Part shown: in pieces, positions 26,199 through 34,323 of the stretch
How positions within the stretch are numbered: the stretch's first letter is position 1
Layout: each line of letters begins with the position of its first letter
Assembly (NCBI RefSeq): GCF_013328815.1
Contig: NZ_JABUHN010000007.1
Coordinates: 124,001-188,000, forward strand
Direction: 5' to 3'
From: Tabrizicola fusiformis
GTDB lineage: Bacteria; Pseudomonadota; Alphaproteobacteria; Rhodobacterales; Rhodobacteraceae
DNA length: 64,000 nt
The notes under the pieces: generated by a model
Databases searched by the model: none
What the model saw: only the letters and a program-made list of their open reading frames with translations
Told to the model about the DNA's origin: nothing
Position numbers and translations under genes: made by a program

Positions 26199-27368
26199 TT
26201 ATTCTGCGGCCAGCCTGCCCGGCGCCTGGCGGGCGGCAATGCGCCCCCCGGCCTCGCCCGTGGACCAGACAAGGCGGCCCGCCGATATTACCGCCTCGAT
26301 CCGGCGGCTGGCTTCGTGGATGATCACCAGATCGGCACGCTTGCCCGGGTCAAGCTGGCCGCGGTCCACCAGCCGCAGGATCGCCGCGGGATGGGCCGAA
26401 ATCAGCGCCCAGGCCCGGGGCAAGGGCAACAACCCGCGGTCCACCAGCGCCCATGCGGCACGGGCCAGCGCGGGGGCGTCGCCGTCCGACACCAGCGCGT
26501 CGCAGAGCCCTTGCCGGATCAGATCTTCGGCGCTGACATTGCCCGCGCGCGACCCGCCGCGCATGAGGTTGGGCGCCCCCATCAGAACCGGGCACATCAT
26601 TTCATGCGCGGCAGAGGCGGCCTTGCGGGTCAACGGGAACTCGGCCACCCGGGCACCCAGCGCGGTGTAATATTCGCGGGTTTCGCCGTCGGGGTCGTCA
26701 TGGCTGCCATAGGTGACGCCCAGCGTGTCGAATGCCTCGGCCAGACGGCACAGGCTGCGCGGCACCTCGCGGGCGCGGGCGCAGGCGGCTTCGATCCCTG
26801 CCGTCATGGCGGCCAGCGTGGTGCCGGCGCGCCGCGCCCGCCGCGCCAGATCCTGCGGGCTGCGGCGGGCGCCTGACAGGGCCTGCCCCAGATGGTTGTT
26901 GAAGATCACATAGCGCAGCCGGTGCTGGCGCACGATCTGCAACAGCCGCTCTGCCTGATCGGTCAGATGGGTTTCGGCGCGCAGTTGCACCTGCAGATCG
27001 ACCAGCGCCGACGGTCGGTAATCGTCCAGCGCGGCAAGCATGGCTTCGGCCTGATCGGGGCTGCGCAGCCCGCCTTCCCAGCTCCAGCCCTGCGCGAGAA
27101 AGGCGGTGGTGATGCCCTGCGCCGCAAACCGGCGGTCGGCGGTGGCCAGCGCCGAAGGCCAGTTGACCCGCGCCCCAAGGCGCGGCGCAAAGCCGTCGCT
27201 GTGCAGGTCGATGATGCCCGGGAGCAGAAGATAGCCGGGCAGCGCCACCTCGGGCAGCGGCCCGGTCGTCAGCCGCCCCTCGTCCAGCGCAAGCGACCGG
27301 CGCTGCATCTCGCCGTCACGCAAGACGGTGGCGCCAGTCAGACGAAGCGGGGGCAGGATTTGCGGCAT
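26199..27368 (-). CDS. Divergent PhnM-like amidohydrolase
   Basis: A 389-residue amidohydrolase of the PhnM family. It keeps LLLPGIIDLHSDG (metal HxD), AEFPLTRKAA, VLMGAPNLMRGGS and GKRADLVI, but differs from canonical PhnM where the latter has HTDN, MDHTPGQRQ and SSDYVP; here these are HSDG, NNHLGQALS and VSDGDAP. A true phnM is present at 35081, so this is a paralogue that may act on another ribosyl-phosphonate triphosphate or a related substrate. It is 65 bp downstream of phnF on the same strand, probably co-transcribed. Confidence 0.8.
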   Translation of the reverse strand: MPQILPPLRLTGATVLRDGEMQRRSLALDEGRLTTGPLPEVALPGYLLLPGIIDLHSDGFAPRLGARVNWPSALATADRRFAAQGITTAFLAQGWSWEGGLRSPDQAEAMLAALDDYRPSALVDLQVQLRAETHLTDQAERLLQIVRQHRLRYVIFNNHLGQALSGARRSPQDLARRARRAGTTLAAMTAGIEAACARAREVPRSLCRLAEAFDTLGVTYGSHDDPDGETREYYTALGARVAEFPLTRKAASAAHEMMCPVLMGAPNLMRGGSRAGNVSAEDLIRQGLCDALVSDGDAPALARAAWALVDRGLLPLPRAWALISAHPAAILRLVDRGQLDPGKRADLVIIHEASRRIEAVISAGRLVWSTGEAGGRIAARQAPGRLAAE

Positions 27369-27433
27369 GGGCGAGGTCCGGCTGGAGGTTTCGGCACGCT
27401 AGCCCTTTGATGCAACGCCGATATGACAGGATG

Positions 27434-28156
27434 TCAGGGTGCTACGGTCAGAGCCACGCGGTCACCTGCGAACCAGGTGGTGCCATATTCCACCGGCTGC
27501 CCAGTACCATCGACATTCACCGCCCGCGTGCGCAGGACCGGCGCCCCCTCGGCCAGCATCAGCCGGGCGGCCAGCGCCGCCCCTGCCACCTTGGCCACGA
27601 TGCGGGTCTGGGCGCGGGTGTAATCGGTCAGCCCCTCGGCCTGCAGCGCAAGGGTGATCGAGCCGGTCTCTCCAAGCCGCGCCGGCAGGCCCGGAAACCG
27701 CCCCGCCGGAAAGACCGAGCGGAAGGCGGCCAGCGGTGTGGTATCGGCCAGCGAGACCCCCTCGACCACATGAACCGGGGTGCCGGGCGGCAGGGCCAGA
27801 TTCTGCGCCTCTTCGGCATCGGCGCCGCGCGTCTCGATCCGTGAAAAGCGGCGCGTGGCGGTCTGTCCCGCGGCACTGACCGCCTGCGAAAAGCGCACCC
27901 GGCGGCCCAGCGGATAATCCGTCATCGCGTGGTCGGCGACGAAGACCCCGGCCCCCCGGCGGGGAAACAGCTTGCCCTCGGCGGTCAGCCGCGCCAGCGC
28001 CCGGCGCAGGGTGTGGCGATTGACGCCAAAGCGGCGGGCAAGCTCGGCCTCGCTCGGCAGCCGTTCCCCCGGGCGATAGGCGCCGCGCGCCAGATCGGCG
28101 GCCAGCGTGTCGGCAATCTCGGACCAGAGGGCTTGCTTGGGGATGGGGGCGCTCAT
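27434..28156 (-). CDS. phnF: Phosphonate operon transcriptional regulator PhnF (GntR/HutC family)
   Basis: A 240-residue regulator. The N-terminal winged helix has RLPSEAELARRFGVNRHTLRRALARLTAEG (split here as the GntR signature around residues 32-62) and RRGAGVFVADHA. The C-terminal UTRA effector domain has the PVHVVEGVSLADTTP and EYGTTWFAGDRVALTV features. It is divergent from phnG and probably represses both directions through the tandem TTGTATAG site in the shared 94-bp gap. Confidence 0.9.
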   Translation of the reverse strand: MSAPIPKQALWSEIADTLAADLARGAYRPGERLPSEAELARRFGVNRHTLRRALARLTAEGKLFPRRGAGVFVADHAMTDYPLGRRVRFSQAVSAAGQTATRRFSRIETRGADAEEAQNLALPPGTPVHVVEGVSLADTTPLAAFRSVFPAGRFPGLPARLGETGSITLALQAEGLTDYTRAQTRIVAKVAGAALAARLMLAEGAPVLRTRAVNVDGTGQPVEYGTTWFAGDRVALTVAP

Positions 28157-28160
28157 TGGG

Positions 28161-28200
28161 CTGTCACTGAAGTTTCATGGAAGTTTCGCACTTCGTCGCG
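28161..28200 (+). promoter_or_regulatory. Candidate Pho box of the phnG operon
   Basis: Four 7-mers repeat with an exact 11-bp period: CTGTCAC (28161), GTTTCAT (28172), GTTTCGC (28183) and CGTCGCG (28194). The first two form the best match to the PhoB consensus CTGTCAT-N4-CTGTCAC. The array lies 20 bp before the TATAGT hexamer at 28221 and begins 5 bp from the phnF start, so it suits phosphate-starvation activation of phnG. The repeats are seen; PhoB binding is inferred. Confidence 0.55.
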
Positions 28201-28217
28201 CAGGTCTGCGCTAGAAA

Positions 28218-28233
28218 TTGTATAGTTGTATAG
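28218..28233 (+). promoter_or_regulatory. Tandem TTGTATAG site, probable PhnF operator/-10 region
   Basis: TTGTATAG is directly duplicated at 28218-28225 and 28226-28233 in the phnF/phnG gap. TATAGT at 28221-28226 may be the -10 hexamer of phnG. A GntR/HutC repressor bound here would block the promoter. The duplication is visible; the link to PhnF is by position. Confidence 0.5.
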
Positions 28234-28250
28234 AGGATCAGGCAAGCCCG

Positions 28251-28706
28251 ATGCAGACCCCAAGGTCAGACGAAACCGCCGCGCGCCAAGGCTGGATGGG
28301 GCTTCTGGCCCGAGCCGATGCCGAAACGCTGAACCGGCTGATGCCTGCGCCGCTGGCGGCCCACAGCCTGCTGCGCGGCCCCGAGATTGGCGCGGTGATG
28401 GTGCAGGGCCGGACCGGCGGCACCGGAGATGCCTTCAACATCGGGGAGATGACGGTGACGCGTTGCAGCCTGCAACTGCCGGGGGGCGAGGTCGGTCATG
28501 CCGTGGTGCAGGGCCGCAGCGCCGACCATGCCCGCCGGGCCGCGCTGGTGGATGCGCTGATGCAGACGGAAGCTGCCGCAGGGCTGCGGCTGCATGTGCT
28601 TGACCCGCTGGCCCATGCCGAAGCCGCCAGGGCGCGGCGCCGGGCCGCCAAGGCCGCCGCGACCCAAGTGGAGTTCTTTACCCTTTTGCGCGGAGAAGAC
28701 GCATGA
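28251..28706 (+). CDS. phnG: C-P lyase core subunit PhnG
   Basis: PhnG is part of the PhnGHIJ core complex that makes and cleaves ribosyl phosphonates. A 151-residue protein with WMGLLARADAETL near the start and the conserved GEMTVTRCSLQL, HAVVQGRS and AAATQVEFFTLLRG segments. The ATG at 28251 lies 17 bp after the TTGTATAG repeats. It overlaps phnH by ATGA. It is the first gene of the phnGHIJK-corA-phnLN run. Confidence 0.92.
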   Translation: MQTPRSDETAARQGWMGLLARADAETLNRLMPAPLAAHSLLRGPEIGAVMVQGRTGGTGDAFNIGEMTVTRCSLQLPGGEVGHAVVQGRSADHARRAALVDALMQTEAAAGLRLHVLDPLAHAEAARARRRAAKAAATQVEFFTLLRGEDA

Positions 28707-29272
28707 TTGCCGCAACGCTTGGCGGCGGTTTCGCCGACCCCGCATCGCAATCGGCCCGCGCCTTTCGGCAGGTGTTGCAGGCGCTGGCCCGTCCGGGCCG
28801 CATCGAAAGGCTGGAGGGGGTCGCCCCTCCGGCGCCGCTGTCGGTCGCGGCGGGGGCGGTGGCGCTGGTGCTGGTCGATGGCACGGTGCCGGTGCATCTG
28901 GCGGGTGCGCTTGACTGTGCGGCGGTGCGCGACTGGATGGCGTTTCATTGTGGCGCACGCTTCGTCGCGGCAGAAGAGGCCAGCTTTGCCTTCGGCACGG
29001 CCGAGGCACTGCGCCCCCTGAACCGCTTTGCCATCGGCAGCGCCGAATATCCCGACCGCGCCGCAACGCTGGTGATCGAGGTGCCGCATCTGCGGTGCGA
29101 AGGCGCGCTGCTGCGCGGGCCGGGGATCGACGGCACGGCACGGCTTTCGCTGCCCATGCCCGCCTATCTTGCGGCCAATGCGGCGCTGTTTCCGCTGGGT
29201 TTTGACAGCCTTCTGACCTGTGGCGCGGCGCTGGCCGGTCTGCCGCGATCAACCCGCGTGGAGGGGTTCTGA
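28703..29272 (+). CDS. phnH: C-P lyase core subunit PhnH
   Basis: A 189-residue PhnH with the typical FADPASQSARAFRQVLQALARPG start, a PLP-transferase-like fold without cofactor, and the LRGPGIDGTARL and NAALFPLGFDSLLTC motifs. PhnH joins the PhnGHIJ complex. It overlaps phnG by ATGA and the next gene by TGATG, consistent with coupled translation. Confidence 0.93.
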   Translation: MIAATLGGGFADPASQSARAFRQVLQALARPGRIERLEGVAPPAPLSVAAGAVALVLVDGTVPVHLAGALDCAAVRDWMAFHCGARFVAAEEASFAFGTAEALRPLNRFAIGSAEYPDRAATLVIEVPHLRCEGALLRGPGIDGTARLSLPMPAYLAANAALFPLGFDSLLTCGAALAGLPRSTRVEGF

Positions 29273-30336
29273 TGTATGTCGCGGTGAAAGGTGGCGAACG
29301 CGCCATCGACAACGCCCACGCCTTTCTGGCCGAAGAGCGCCGGGGCGACCCTGCGATGCCGGACCTATCGGTCGGCCAGATTGCCGGGCAGTTGAAACTG
29401 GCCGTGAACCGGGTGATGGCCGAAGGCTCGCTTTACGACCCCGGCCTTGCCGCGCTGGCGATCAAGCAGGCGCGTGGCGATATGGTGGAGGCGGTGTTCC
29501 TCATCCGCGCCTATCGCACCACGCTGCCGCGCTTTGGCAGCACGGTGCCGGTGGAGACCGGGCAGATGGCCTGCATCCGCCGCATCTCGGCCACGTTCAA
29601 GGATCTGCCGGGCGGGCAGATTCTGGGGCCGACTTTTGACTACACCCACCGGCTGCTGGACTTCAAACTTGCCGCCGAAGGCGGGATGCCTGCGGCCCCC
29701 GAAGCCCCGTCGCGCCCCGGCCCGGTGCCGCATGTCACCGCCCTGCTGGACCGCGACGGGCTGATCCAGCGCGAAACCGACAGCGGCACCCCGGCACCCG
29801 ACCTAACGCGCGACCCCTTGCACCTGCCCGCAAGCCGCGCCCTGCGGCTGCAGGCGCTGGCCCGCGCCGATGAAGGCTTTACGCTGGCCTTGGCCTATTC
29901 GACGCAGCGTGGCTATGGCCGCACCCATGCCTTTGTCGGCGAGTTGCGCATCGGCATGGTCCGGGTCAGCCTTGATCTGCCCGAGCTTGGCTTTGCCGTC
30001 GAGATTGCCGAGATCGAGTTGAGCGAATGCGAGACGGTGAATCAGTTCACCGGATCAAAGACCGAACCGCCGCAATTCACCCGCGGCTATGGCCTTGCCT
30101 TCGGCCAGAACGAGCGGAAATCGCTGGCGATGAGCCTTGTGGACCGCGCGCTGCGCTGGCGCGAACTGGGCGAAGAAAATATCGGCGCCCCGGCGCAGGA
30201 CGAAGAATTCGTGCTGATGCACAGCGACAATGTGCAGGCGACCGGGTTTCTGGAACATATCAAACTGCCGCATTACGTCGATTTCCAGAGCGAGCTGGAG
30301 CTGATCCGGCGCCTGCGGGCCGAGGCCGCCAAATGA
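29272..30336 (+). CDS. phnI: C-P lyase core subunit PhnI
   Basis: PhnI is the nucleosidase-type subunit that, with PhnG, H and L, attaches alkylphosphonate to C1 of the ATP ribose. The 354-residue protein begins MYVAVKGGERAIDNAHAFLAEERRG and has FLIRAYRTTLPR, ISATFKDLPGGQILGPTFDYTHR and the LPHYVDFQSELELIRRLR end, all conserved. Its start overlaps the phnH stop. A 181-bp untranslated spacer follows, unusual for this pair. Confidence 0.95.
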   Translation: MYVAVKGGERAIDNAHAFLAEERRGDPAMPDLSVGQIAGQLKLAVNRVMAEGSLYDPGLAALAIKQARGDMVEAVFLIRAYRTTLPRFGSTVPVETGQMACIRRISATFKDLPGGQILGPTFDYTHRLLDFKLAAEGGMPAAPEAPSRPGPVPHVTALLDRDGLIQRETDSGTPAPDLTRDPLHLPASRALRLQALARADEGFTLALAYSTQRGYGRTHAFVGELRIGMVRVSLDLPELGFAVEIAEIELSECETVNQFTGSKTEPPQFTRGYGLAFGQNERKSLAMSLVDRALRWRELGEENIGAPAQDEEFVLMHSDNVQATGFLEHIKLPHYVDFQSELELIRRLRAEAAK

Positions 30337-30517
30337 TGCTGCCCGCAACTCCCACCACATTCTGCCGCACCGGCCTGCGCCACCCGGCGCGGTGCGTGTT
30401 GCGACGCCCCGGCGCCCGCCCCGGCCAGAAACCGCAATGTCGGGCAGAGAACACCCGAAAGACGGGTCAGGGCGACCTTCGATCCAAGCGAGATGCCCTT
30501 GTTGTGCGAGCAGAGCC
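30337..30517 (+). other. 181-bp spacer between phnI and phnJ
   Basis: I see no credible gene here. The phnJ reading frame is open through the last 126 bp, but the translation is low-complexity and basic, without family similarity. There is no clear promoter, and only weak GC-rich inverted repeats. All other junctions of this operon overlap or touch, so the spacer stands out. Confidence 0.6.
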
Positions 30518-31396
30518 ATGACCGATCACGCCTATAACTTTGCCTATCTGGACGAAGAAACCAAGCGGATGATCCGCCGCGCCATCCTCAAGGCCATCGC
30601 CGTGCCAGGCTATCAGGTGCCCTTTGCCAGCCGTGAAATGCCGATGCCTTATGGCTGGGGCACCGGCGGGGTGCAGGTGACCGCCGCCTGCCTGACGCCC
30701 GGGGATGTGCTGAAGGTGATTGATCAGGGCGCGGATGACACCACCAATGCCGTCTCGATCCGCCGGTTCTTTCAGCGCACGGCGGGGGTTGCCACCACCG
30801 AGGCGACCACCGAGGCCACGCTGATCCAGACCCGCCACCGCATTCCCGAAACGCCGCTGACGGCCGATCAGATCCTTGTCTATCAGGTGCCGATCCCCGA
30901 ACCGCTGCGTTTTCTCGAACCGCGCGAGACCGAGACGCGCAAGATGCACGCGCTGGAGGAATACGGGCTGATGCATGTGAAGCTGTATGAGGATATCGCC
31001 CGCCATGGCGAGATTGCCACCTCTTACGCCTATCCGGTCAAGGTCGGCGATCGCTATGTGATGGACCCTTCGCCCATTCCGAAATTCGACAATCCGAAAC
31101 TGTCGGACAGCCCGGCGATCCAGTTGTTCGGCGCCGGGCGCGAAAGCCGGATCTATGCGCTGCCGCCCCATACGCGGGTCGTCAGTCTGGATTTCGACGA
31201 TCACCCCTTTACCCCGTCCAAGGCCGATCATGCCTGCGACCTTTGCGGCGCCGCCGAGAGCTATCTGGACGAGGTGATCACCGACGATCTGGGCAGCCGG
31301 ATGTTCGTCTGCTCGGACACCGATTTCTGCCGCACCCGGCGCGAGGCGGGGCAGGTCGGGCGGCTGGGCGGGACGCTGGAAGGAGAGGCAGCATGA
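30518..31396 (+). CDS. phnJ: Alpha-D-ribose 1-methylphosphonate 5-phosphate C-P lyase
   Basis: PhnJ is the radical SAM-type enzyme that breaks the carbon-phosphorus bond. The unusual cluster motif CX2CX21CX5C is intact: Cys240, Cys243, Cys265 and Cys271. The 292-residue protein starts MTDHAYNFAYLDEETKRMIR and contains GWGTGGVQVTAACLTP and EEYGLMHVKLYEDIA. It overlaps phnK by ATGA. Methane or another alkane is the expected product from alkylphosphonates. Confidence 0.96.
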   Translation: MTDHAYNFAYLDEETKRMIRRAILKAIAVPGYQVPFASREMPMPYGWGTGGVQVTAACLTPGDVLKVIDQGADDTTNAVSIRRFFQRTAGVATTEATTEATLIQTRHRIPETPLTADQILVYQVPIPEPLRFLEPRETETRKMHALEEYGLMHVKLYEDIARHGEIATSYAYPVKVGDRYVMDPSPIPKFDNPKLSDSPAIQLFGAGRESRIYALPPHTRVVSLDFDDHPFTPSKADHACDLCGAAESYLDEVITDDLGSRMFVCSDTDFCRTRREAGQVGRLGGTLEGEAA

Positions 31397-32163
31397 GCGG
31401 CCCCCTGTTGCAGGTCCGCAACCTGACCAAGACCTATGGCGCGCGGATCGGTTGCGCCGATGTCGGGTTCGACCTTTGGCCGGGCGAGGTGCTGGGGATT
31501 GTCGGCGAAAGCGGCTCGGGCAAGTCCACGCTGTTGTCCTGCCTTGCCGGGCATCAGGCGCCGGATGCGGGCGAGGTGATCTTTGCCACCGCCGAAGGCC
31601 CGCGCGATGTGCTGCGCATGACCGAATCCGAACGGCGGCGGCTGTCGCGCACCGACTGGGCCTATGTCCACCAGAACCCGCGCGACGGGCTGCGGATGGG
31701 CGTCACCGCCGGCGGCAATGTGGGGGAACGGCTGATGGCCGTGGGCGCGCGCAATTACGGCAGCATCCGCGAAACCGCGACCGACTGGCTGGGCCGGGTG
31801 GAAATCGCCGCCGACCGGATCGACGACCGGCCCCGCGCCTTTTCCGGCGGGATGCAGCAACGGTTGCAGATCGCGCGCAATCTGGTGACCGGGCCGCGGC
31901 TTGTCTTCATGGATGAACCCACGGGGGGCCTAGATGTCAGCGTGCAGGCCCGGTTGCTGGACCTGTTGCGCGGGCTCGTGCGGCAGATGGGCCTGTCGGT
32001 GATCATCGTGACGCATGACCTTGCCGTGGTGCGGCTGCTGGCCGACCGGCTGATGGTGATGAAATCGGGCCGGGTAGTGGAACAGGGGCTCACCGATCAG
32101 GTGCTGGACGATCCGCAGCACGCCTATACGCAGTTGCTGGTCTCTTCGATCCTGCAGGTCTGA
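31393..32163 (+). CDS. phnK: C-P lyase ATP-binding subunit PhnK
   Basis: An ABC-type ATPase of 256 residues that binds the C-P lyase core rather than a membrane transporter. Walker A is GESGSGKST (38-46), signature FSGGMQQRLQIARNL, Walker B VFMDEPTGGLDV, with the GLDVSVQARLLDLLR stretch typical of PhnK. It overlaps phnJ by ATGA. The next gene, corA, starts 2 bp later. Confidence 0.93.
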   Translation: MSGPLLQVRNLTKTYGARIGCADVGFDLWPGEVLGIVGESGSGKSTLLSCLAGHQAPDAGEVIFATAEGPRDVLRMTESERRRLSRTDWAYVHQNPRDGLRMGVTAGGNVGERLMAVGARNYGSIRETATDWLGRVEIAADRIDDRPRAFSGGMQQRLQIARNLVTGPRLVFMDEPTGGLDVSVQARLLDLLRGLVRQMGLSVIIVTHDLAVVRLLADRLMVMKSGRVVEQGLTDQVLDDPQHAYTQLLVSSILQV

Positions 32164-32165
32164 CG

Positions 32166-33104
32166 ATGCTGTTTGCCTATGCCCCCGATGGCGCAAGGCT
32201 GCGCCAATTGCCCCTTGCCGCCGATCTGGCCGATGCGATCTGGGTCGATCTTTATCACCCGTTGCCCGAACAGGCAGCGCGGACGGCGGCACTTGGGGTT
32301 GAGCCGCCCACGCTGGCCGATATGGAAGAGATCGAGCTTTCAAACCGGCTCTACCGTGAAAATGGCGCCGACTATCTGACGGTGGTGCTGCCGGGCCTGT
32401 CGGAAAGCAAGGCACCGATTTCCGGCCCGGTCTGCTTTATCCTGACGCCCTCCCGGCTGGTCACGGTGCGCCACCATGCGCCCCGCCCGTTCGAGACCTA
32501 TCCGCAGCGGGCCGACAAGGTGGGACCGGGCTGCACCGATCCGCGCCGGCTGTTCCTGTCGCTGATCGAGGAAATCATCGGGCGGCTGGCCGACCTGCTG
32601 GAAGGCGCGGGCAAGACGCTGGACGCCATCACCCGCAGGGTGATCCACGATGCCGCCAATGATGACCTGTCGGACGCGCTGCGCGAGGTGTCGCGCGAAT
32701 CCGATCTGGTCAGCCGGGTGCGGCTGTCGCTGCTGACCATCGAGCGCGCCATCAGCTATTTCGGCCAGTCGGTTGAAGATGCGGCGCTGCGCCCGGTGAT
32801 CAAGGGGCTGATGCGCGACATTCAGGCGCTGGAGGTGCATGGCGATTTCCTGACCAACCGCATCGCCATGGCCTCGGACCTGACGCTGGGCATGATTTCG
32901 GTCGAGCAGAACAAGACGGTCAAGATCGTCTCGGTCGTGGCGGTGATCTTCCTGCCGCCCACGGTGATTGCCAGCGCCTATGGCATGAACTTTGCCAACA
33001 TGCCCGAGCTTGACTGGCGCTGGGGTTATCCGATGGCGTTGGGGCTGATGCTGGCTTCGGCGGTGGGCACCTATCTTTTCTTCAAATGGAAGCGCTGGCT
33101 ATGA
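32166..33104 (+). CDS. corA: CorA-type divalent metal transporter inside the C-P lyase operon
   Basis: A 312-residue CorA-family channel for Mg2+ or another divalent ion. The long cytoplasmic N-terminal part is followed by two C-terminal helices, with the selectivity motif YGMNF at residues 272-276 between them and a basic KWKRW end. Upstream homologous segments ADMEEIELSNRLY and SLIEEIIGRLADLLE are typical. It sits 2 bp after phnK and overlaps phnL by ATGA, so it is an integral operon member rather than a chance neighbour. Why a metal channel belongs here is unknown. Confidence 0.92.
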   Translation: MLFAYAPDGARLRQLPLAADLADAIWVDLYHPLPEQAARTAALGVEPPTLADMEEIELSNRLYRENGADYLTVVLPGLSESKAPISGPVCFILTPSRLVTVRHHAPRPFETYPQRADKVGPGCTDPRRLFLSLIEEIIGRLADLLEGAGKTLDAITRRVIHDAANDDLSDALREVSRESDLVSRVRLSLLTIERAISYFGQSVEDAALRPVIKGLMRDIQALEVHGDFLTNRIAMASDLTLGMISVEQNKTVKIVSVVAVIFLPPTVIASAYGMNFANMPELDWRWGYPMALGLMLASAVGTYLFFKWKRWL

Positions 33105-33784
33105 TCGAGATTTCCAATCTTTCCAAAACCTTCACCCTGCACACCCAAGGCGGAGCGGTCCTTTCCGTGATGGAAGGCGCCAATCTTGCCGTGCGGCCGG
33201 GCGAATGCGTGGGGCTGATCGGCGCCTCGGGGTCGGGCAAATCGACGCTTATGCGGATGATCTGGGGCAATTACCTTGCCGCCTCGGGCCGCATCCTTGT
33301 CGGCGGGCTGGATGTGGCACAAGCCGCCCCGCGTGAGATTCTGGCGCTGCGGCGGGGCACGCTGGGCTATGTCAGCCAGTTCCTGCGCGTGGTGCCGCGG
33401 GTGCCGACAGTGCAGGTGGTGGCAGAGCCGCTGCTGTCGCTGGGCGTGCCGCCTGATCAGGCGCAGGCCCGGGCGGAACTGCTGCTGGCACGGCTGAACA
33501 TTCCGGCGCGGCTCTGGTCGCTGTCGCCCACCACCTTTTCGGGTGGCGAACAACAGCGGGTGAACATCGCACGCGGGTTTGCCCATGGCTATCCGGCGCT
33601 GTTGCTGGATGAGCCGACCGCCAGCTTGGATGCCGCCAACCGCGAGGTGGTGCTGACCCTGATCGAAGAGGCCAAGGCGCGCGGGGCGGCCATTCTGGGC
33701 ATCTTCCACGATGAGGGCGCCCGCGAACGGGTGTGCGACCGGCTGGTCGATGTCACCGGCTTCACCCCACGGGCCGCAGCATGA
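33101..33784 (+). CDS. phnL: C-P lyase ATP-binding subunit PhnL
   Basis: PhnL, a 227-residue ABC-type ATPase, is required with PhnGHI for phosphonate coupling to ATP. Walker A is GASGSGKST (41-49), signature FSGGEQQRVNIARG, Walker B LLLDEPTASLD. The start at 33101 overlaps the corA stop by ATGA. It overlaps phnN by ATGA in turn. Confidence 0.93.
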   Translation: MIEISNLSKTFTLHTQGGAVLSVMEGANLAVRPGECVGLIGASGSGKSTLMRMIWGNYLAASGRILVGGLDVAQAAPREILALRRGTLGYVSQFLRVVPRVPTVQVVAEPLLSLGVPPDQAQARAELLLARLNIPARLWSLSPTTFSGGEQQRVNIARGFAHGYPALLLDEPTASLDAANREVVLTLIEEAKARGAAILGIFHDEGARERVCDRLVDVTGFTPRAAA

Positions 33785-34323
33785 AGGGCAGGCTCTTCGC
33801 CATTGTCGGCCCTTCGGGGGCGGGCAAGGACACGCTGATCGACGCCGCCCGTGCAGCGCGGCCCGATCTGGTGGTGGTGCGCCGCGCCATCACCCGCCCG
33901 CAATCGGCCGGAGGCGAAGACTTTGACGGCGTGAGCGACGCCGATTTCGACGCCCGCCTGCAATCGGGGGCCTTTGCGCTGTGGTGGAAGGCCAATGGCC
34001 TGCGTTATGGCATCCCGGCCAGCGCGATTGCGCTGCGCGACACCGGGCGCGATGTGTTGTTCAACGGATCGCGCGCGGCGCTGGATCAGGCGGCTGTCCG
34101 CTTTCCCGATCTGGTGGTGATCCGCGTCACCGCCCCCTCGCAGGTGCTGATGGAGCGGCTTCTGGCCCGGGGCCGCGAAACGCGGGAAGAGATTACCGCC
34201 CGCATCGCCCGCTCGGGCCTTGATCTGCCCGCCGGGCTGCGGGTGGTCGATGTGATCAACGACGGCCCCCTGCCGCAGGCCACCGCCGCCTTTCTGGCAG
34301 CCCTTCAGCCGGTCAGCGCGTGA
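33781..34323 (+). CDS. phnN: Ribose 1,5-bisphosphate phosphokinase
   Basis: PhnN phosphorylates ribose 1,5-bisphosphate to PRPP, the last step of the C-P lyase pathway. A 180-residue guanylate-kinase-like protein with P-loop GPSGAGKDT (10-18), VRRAITRP and FALWWKANGLRYGIP. It overlaps phnL by ATGA and ends with a 19-bp overlap with the convergent DUF1045 gene (if that gene ends at 34305). Confidence 0.93.
   Translation: MKGRLFAIVGPSGAGKDTLIDAARAARPDLVVVRRAITRPQSAGGEDFDGVSDADFDARLQSGAFALWWKANGLRYGIPASAIALRDTGRDVLFNGSRAALDQAAVRFPDLVVIRVTAPSQVLMERLLARGRETREEITARIARSGLDLPAGLRVVDVINDGPLPQATAAFLAALQPVSA

Noticed and set aside
30392-30517. N-terminal extension of phnJ by 42 residues
   Set aside because: The added translation is basic and low in complexity, and all PhnJ proteins I know begin near MTD-x-YNFAYLDE.
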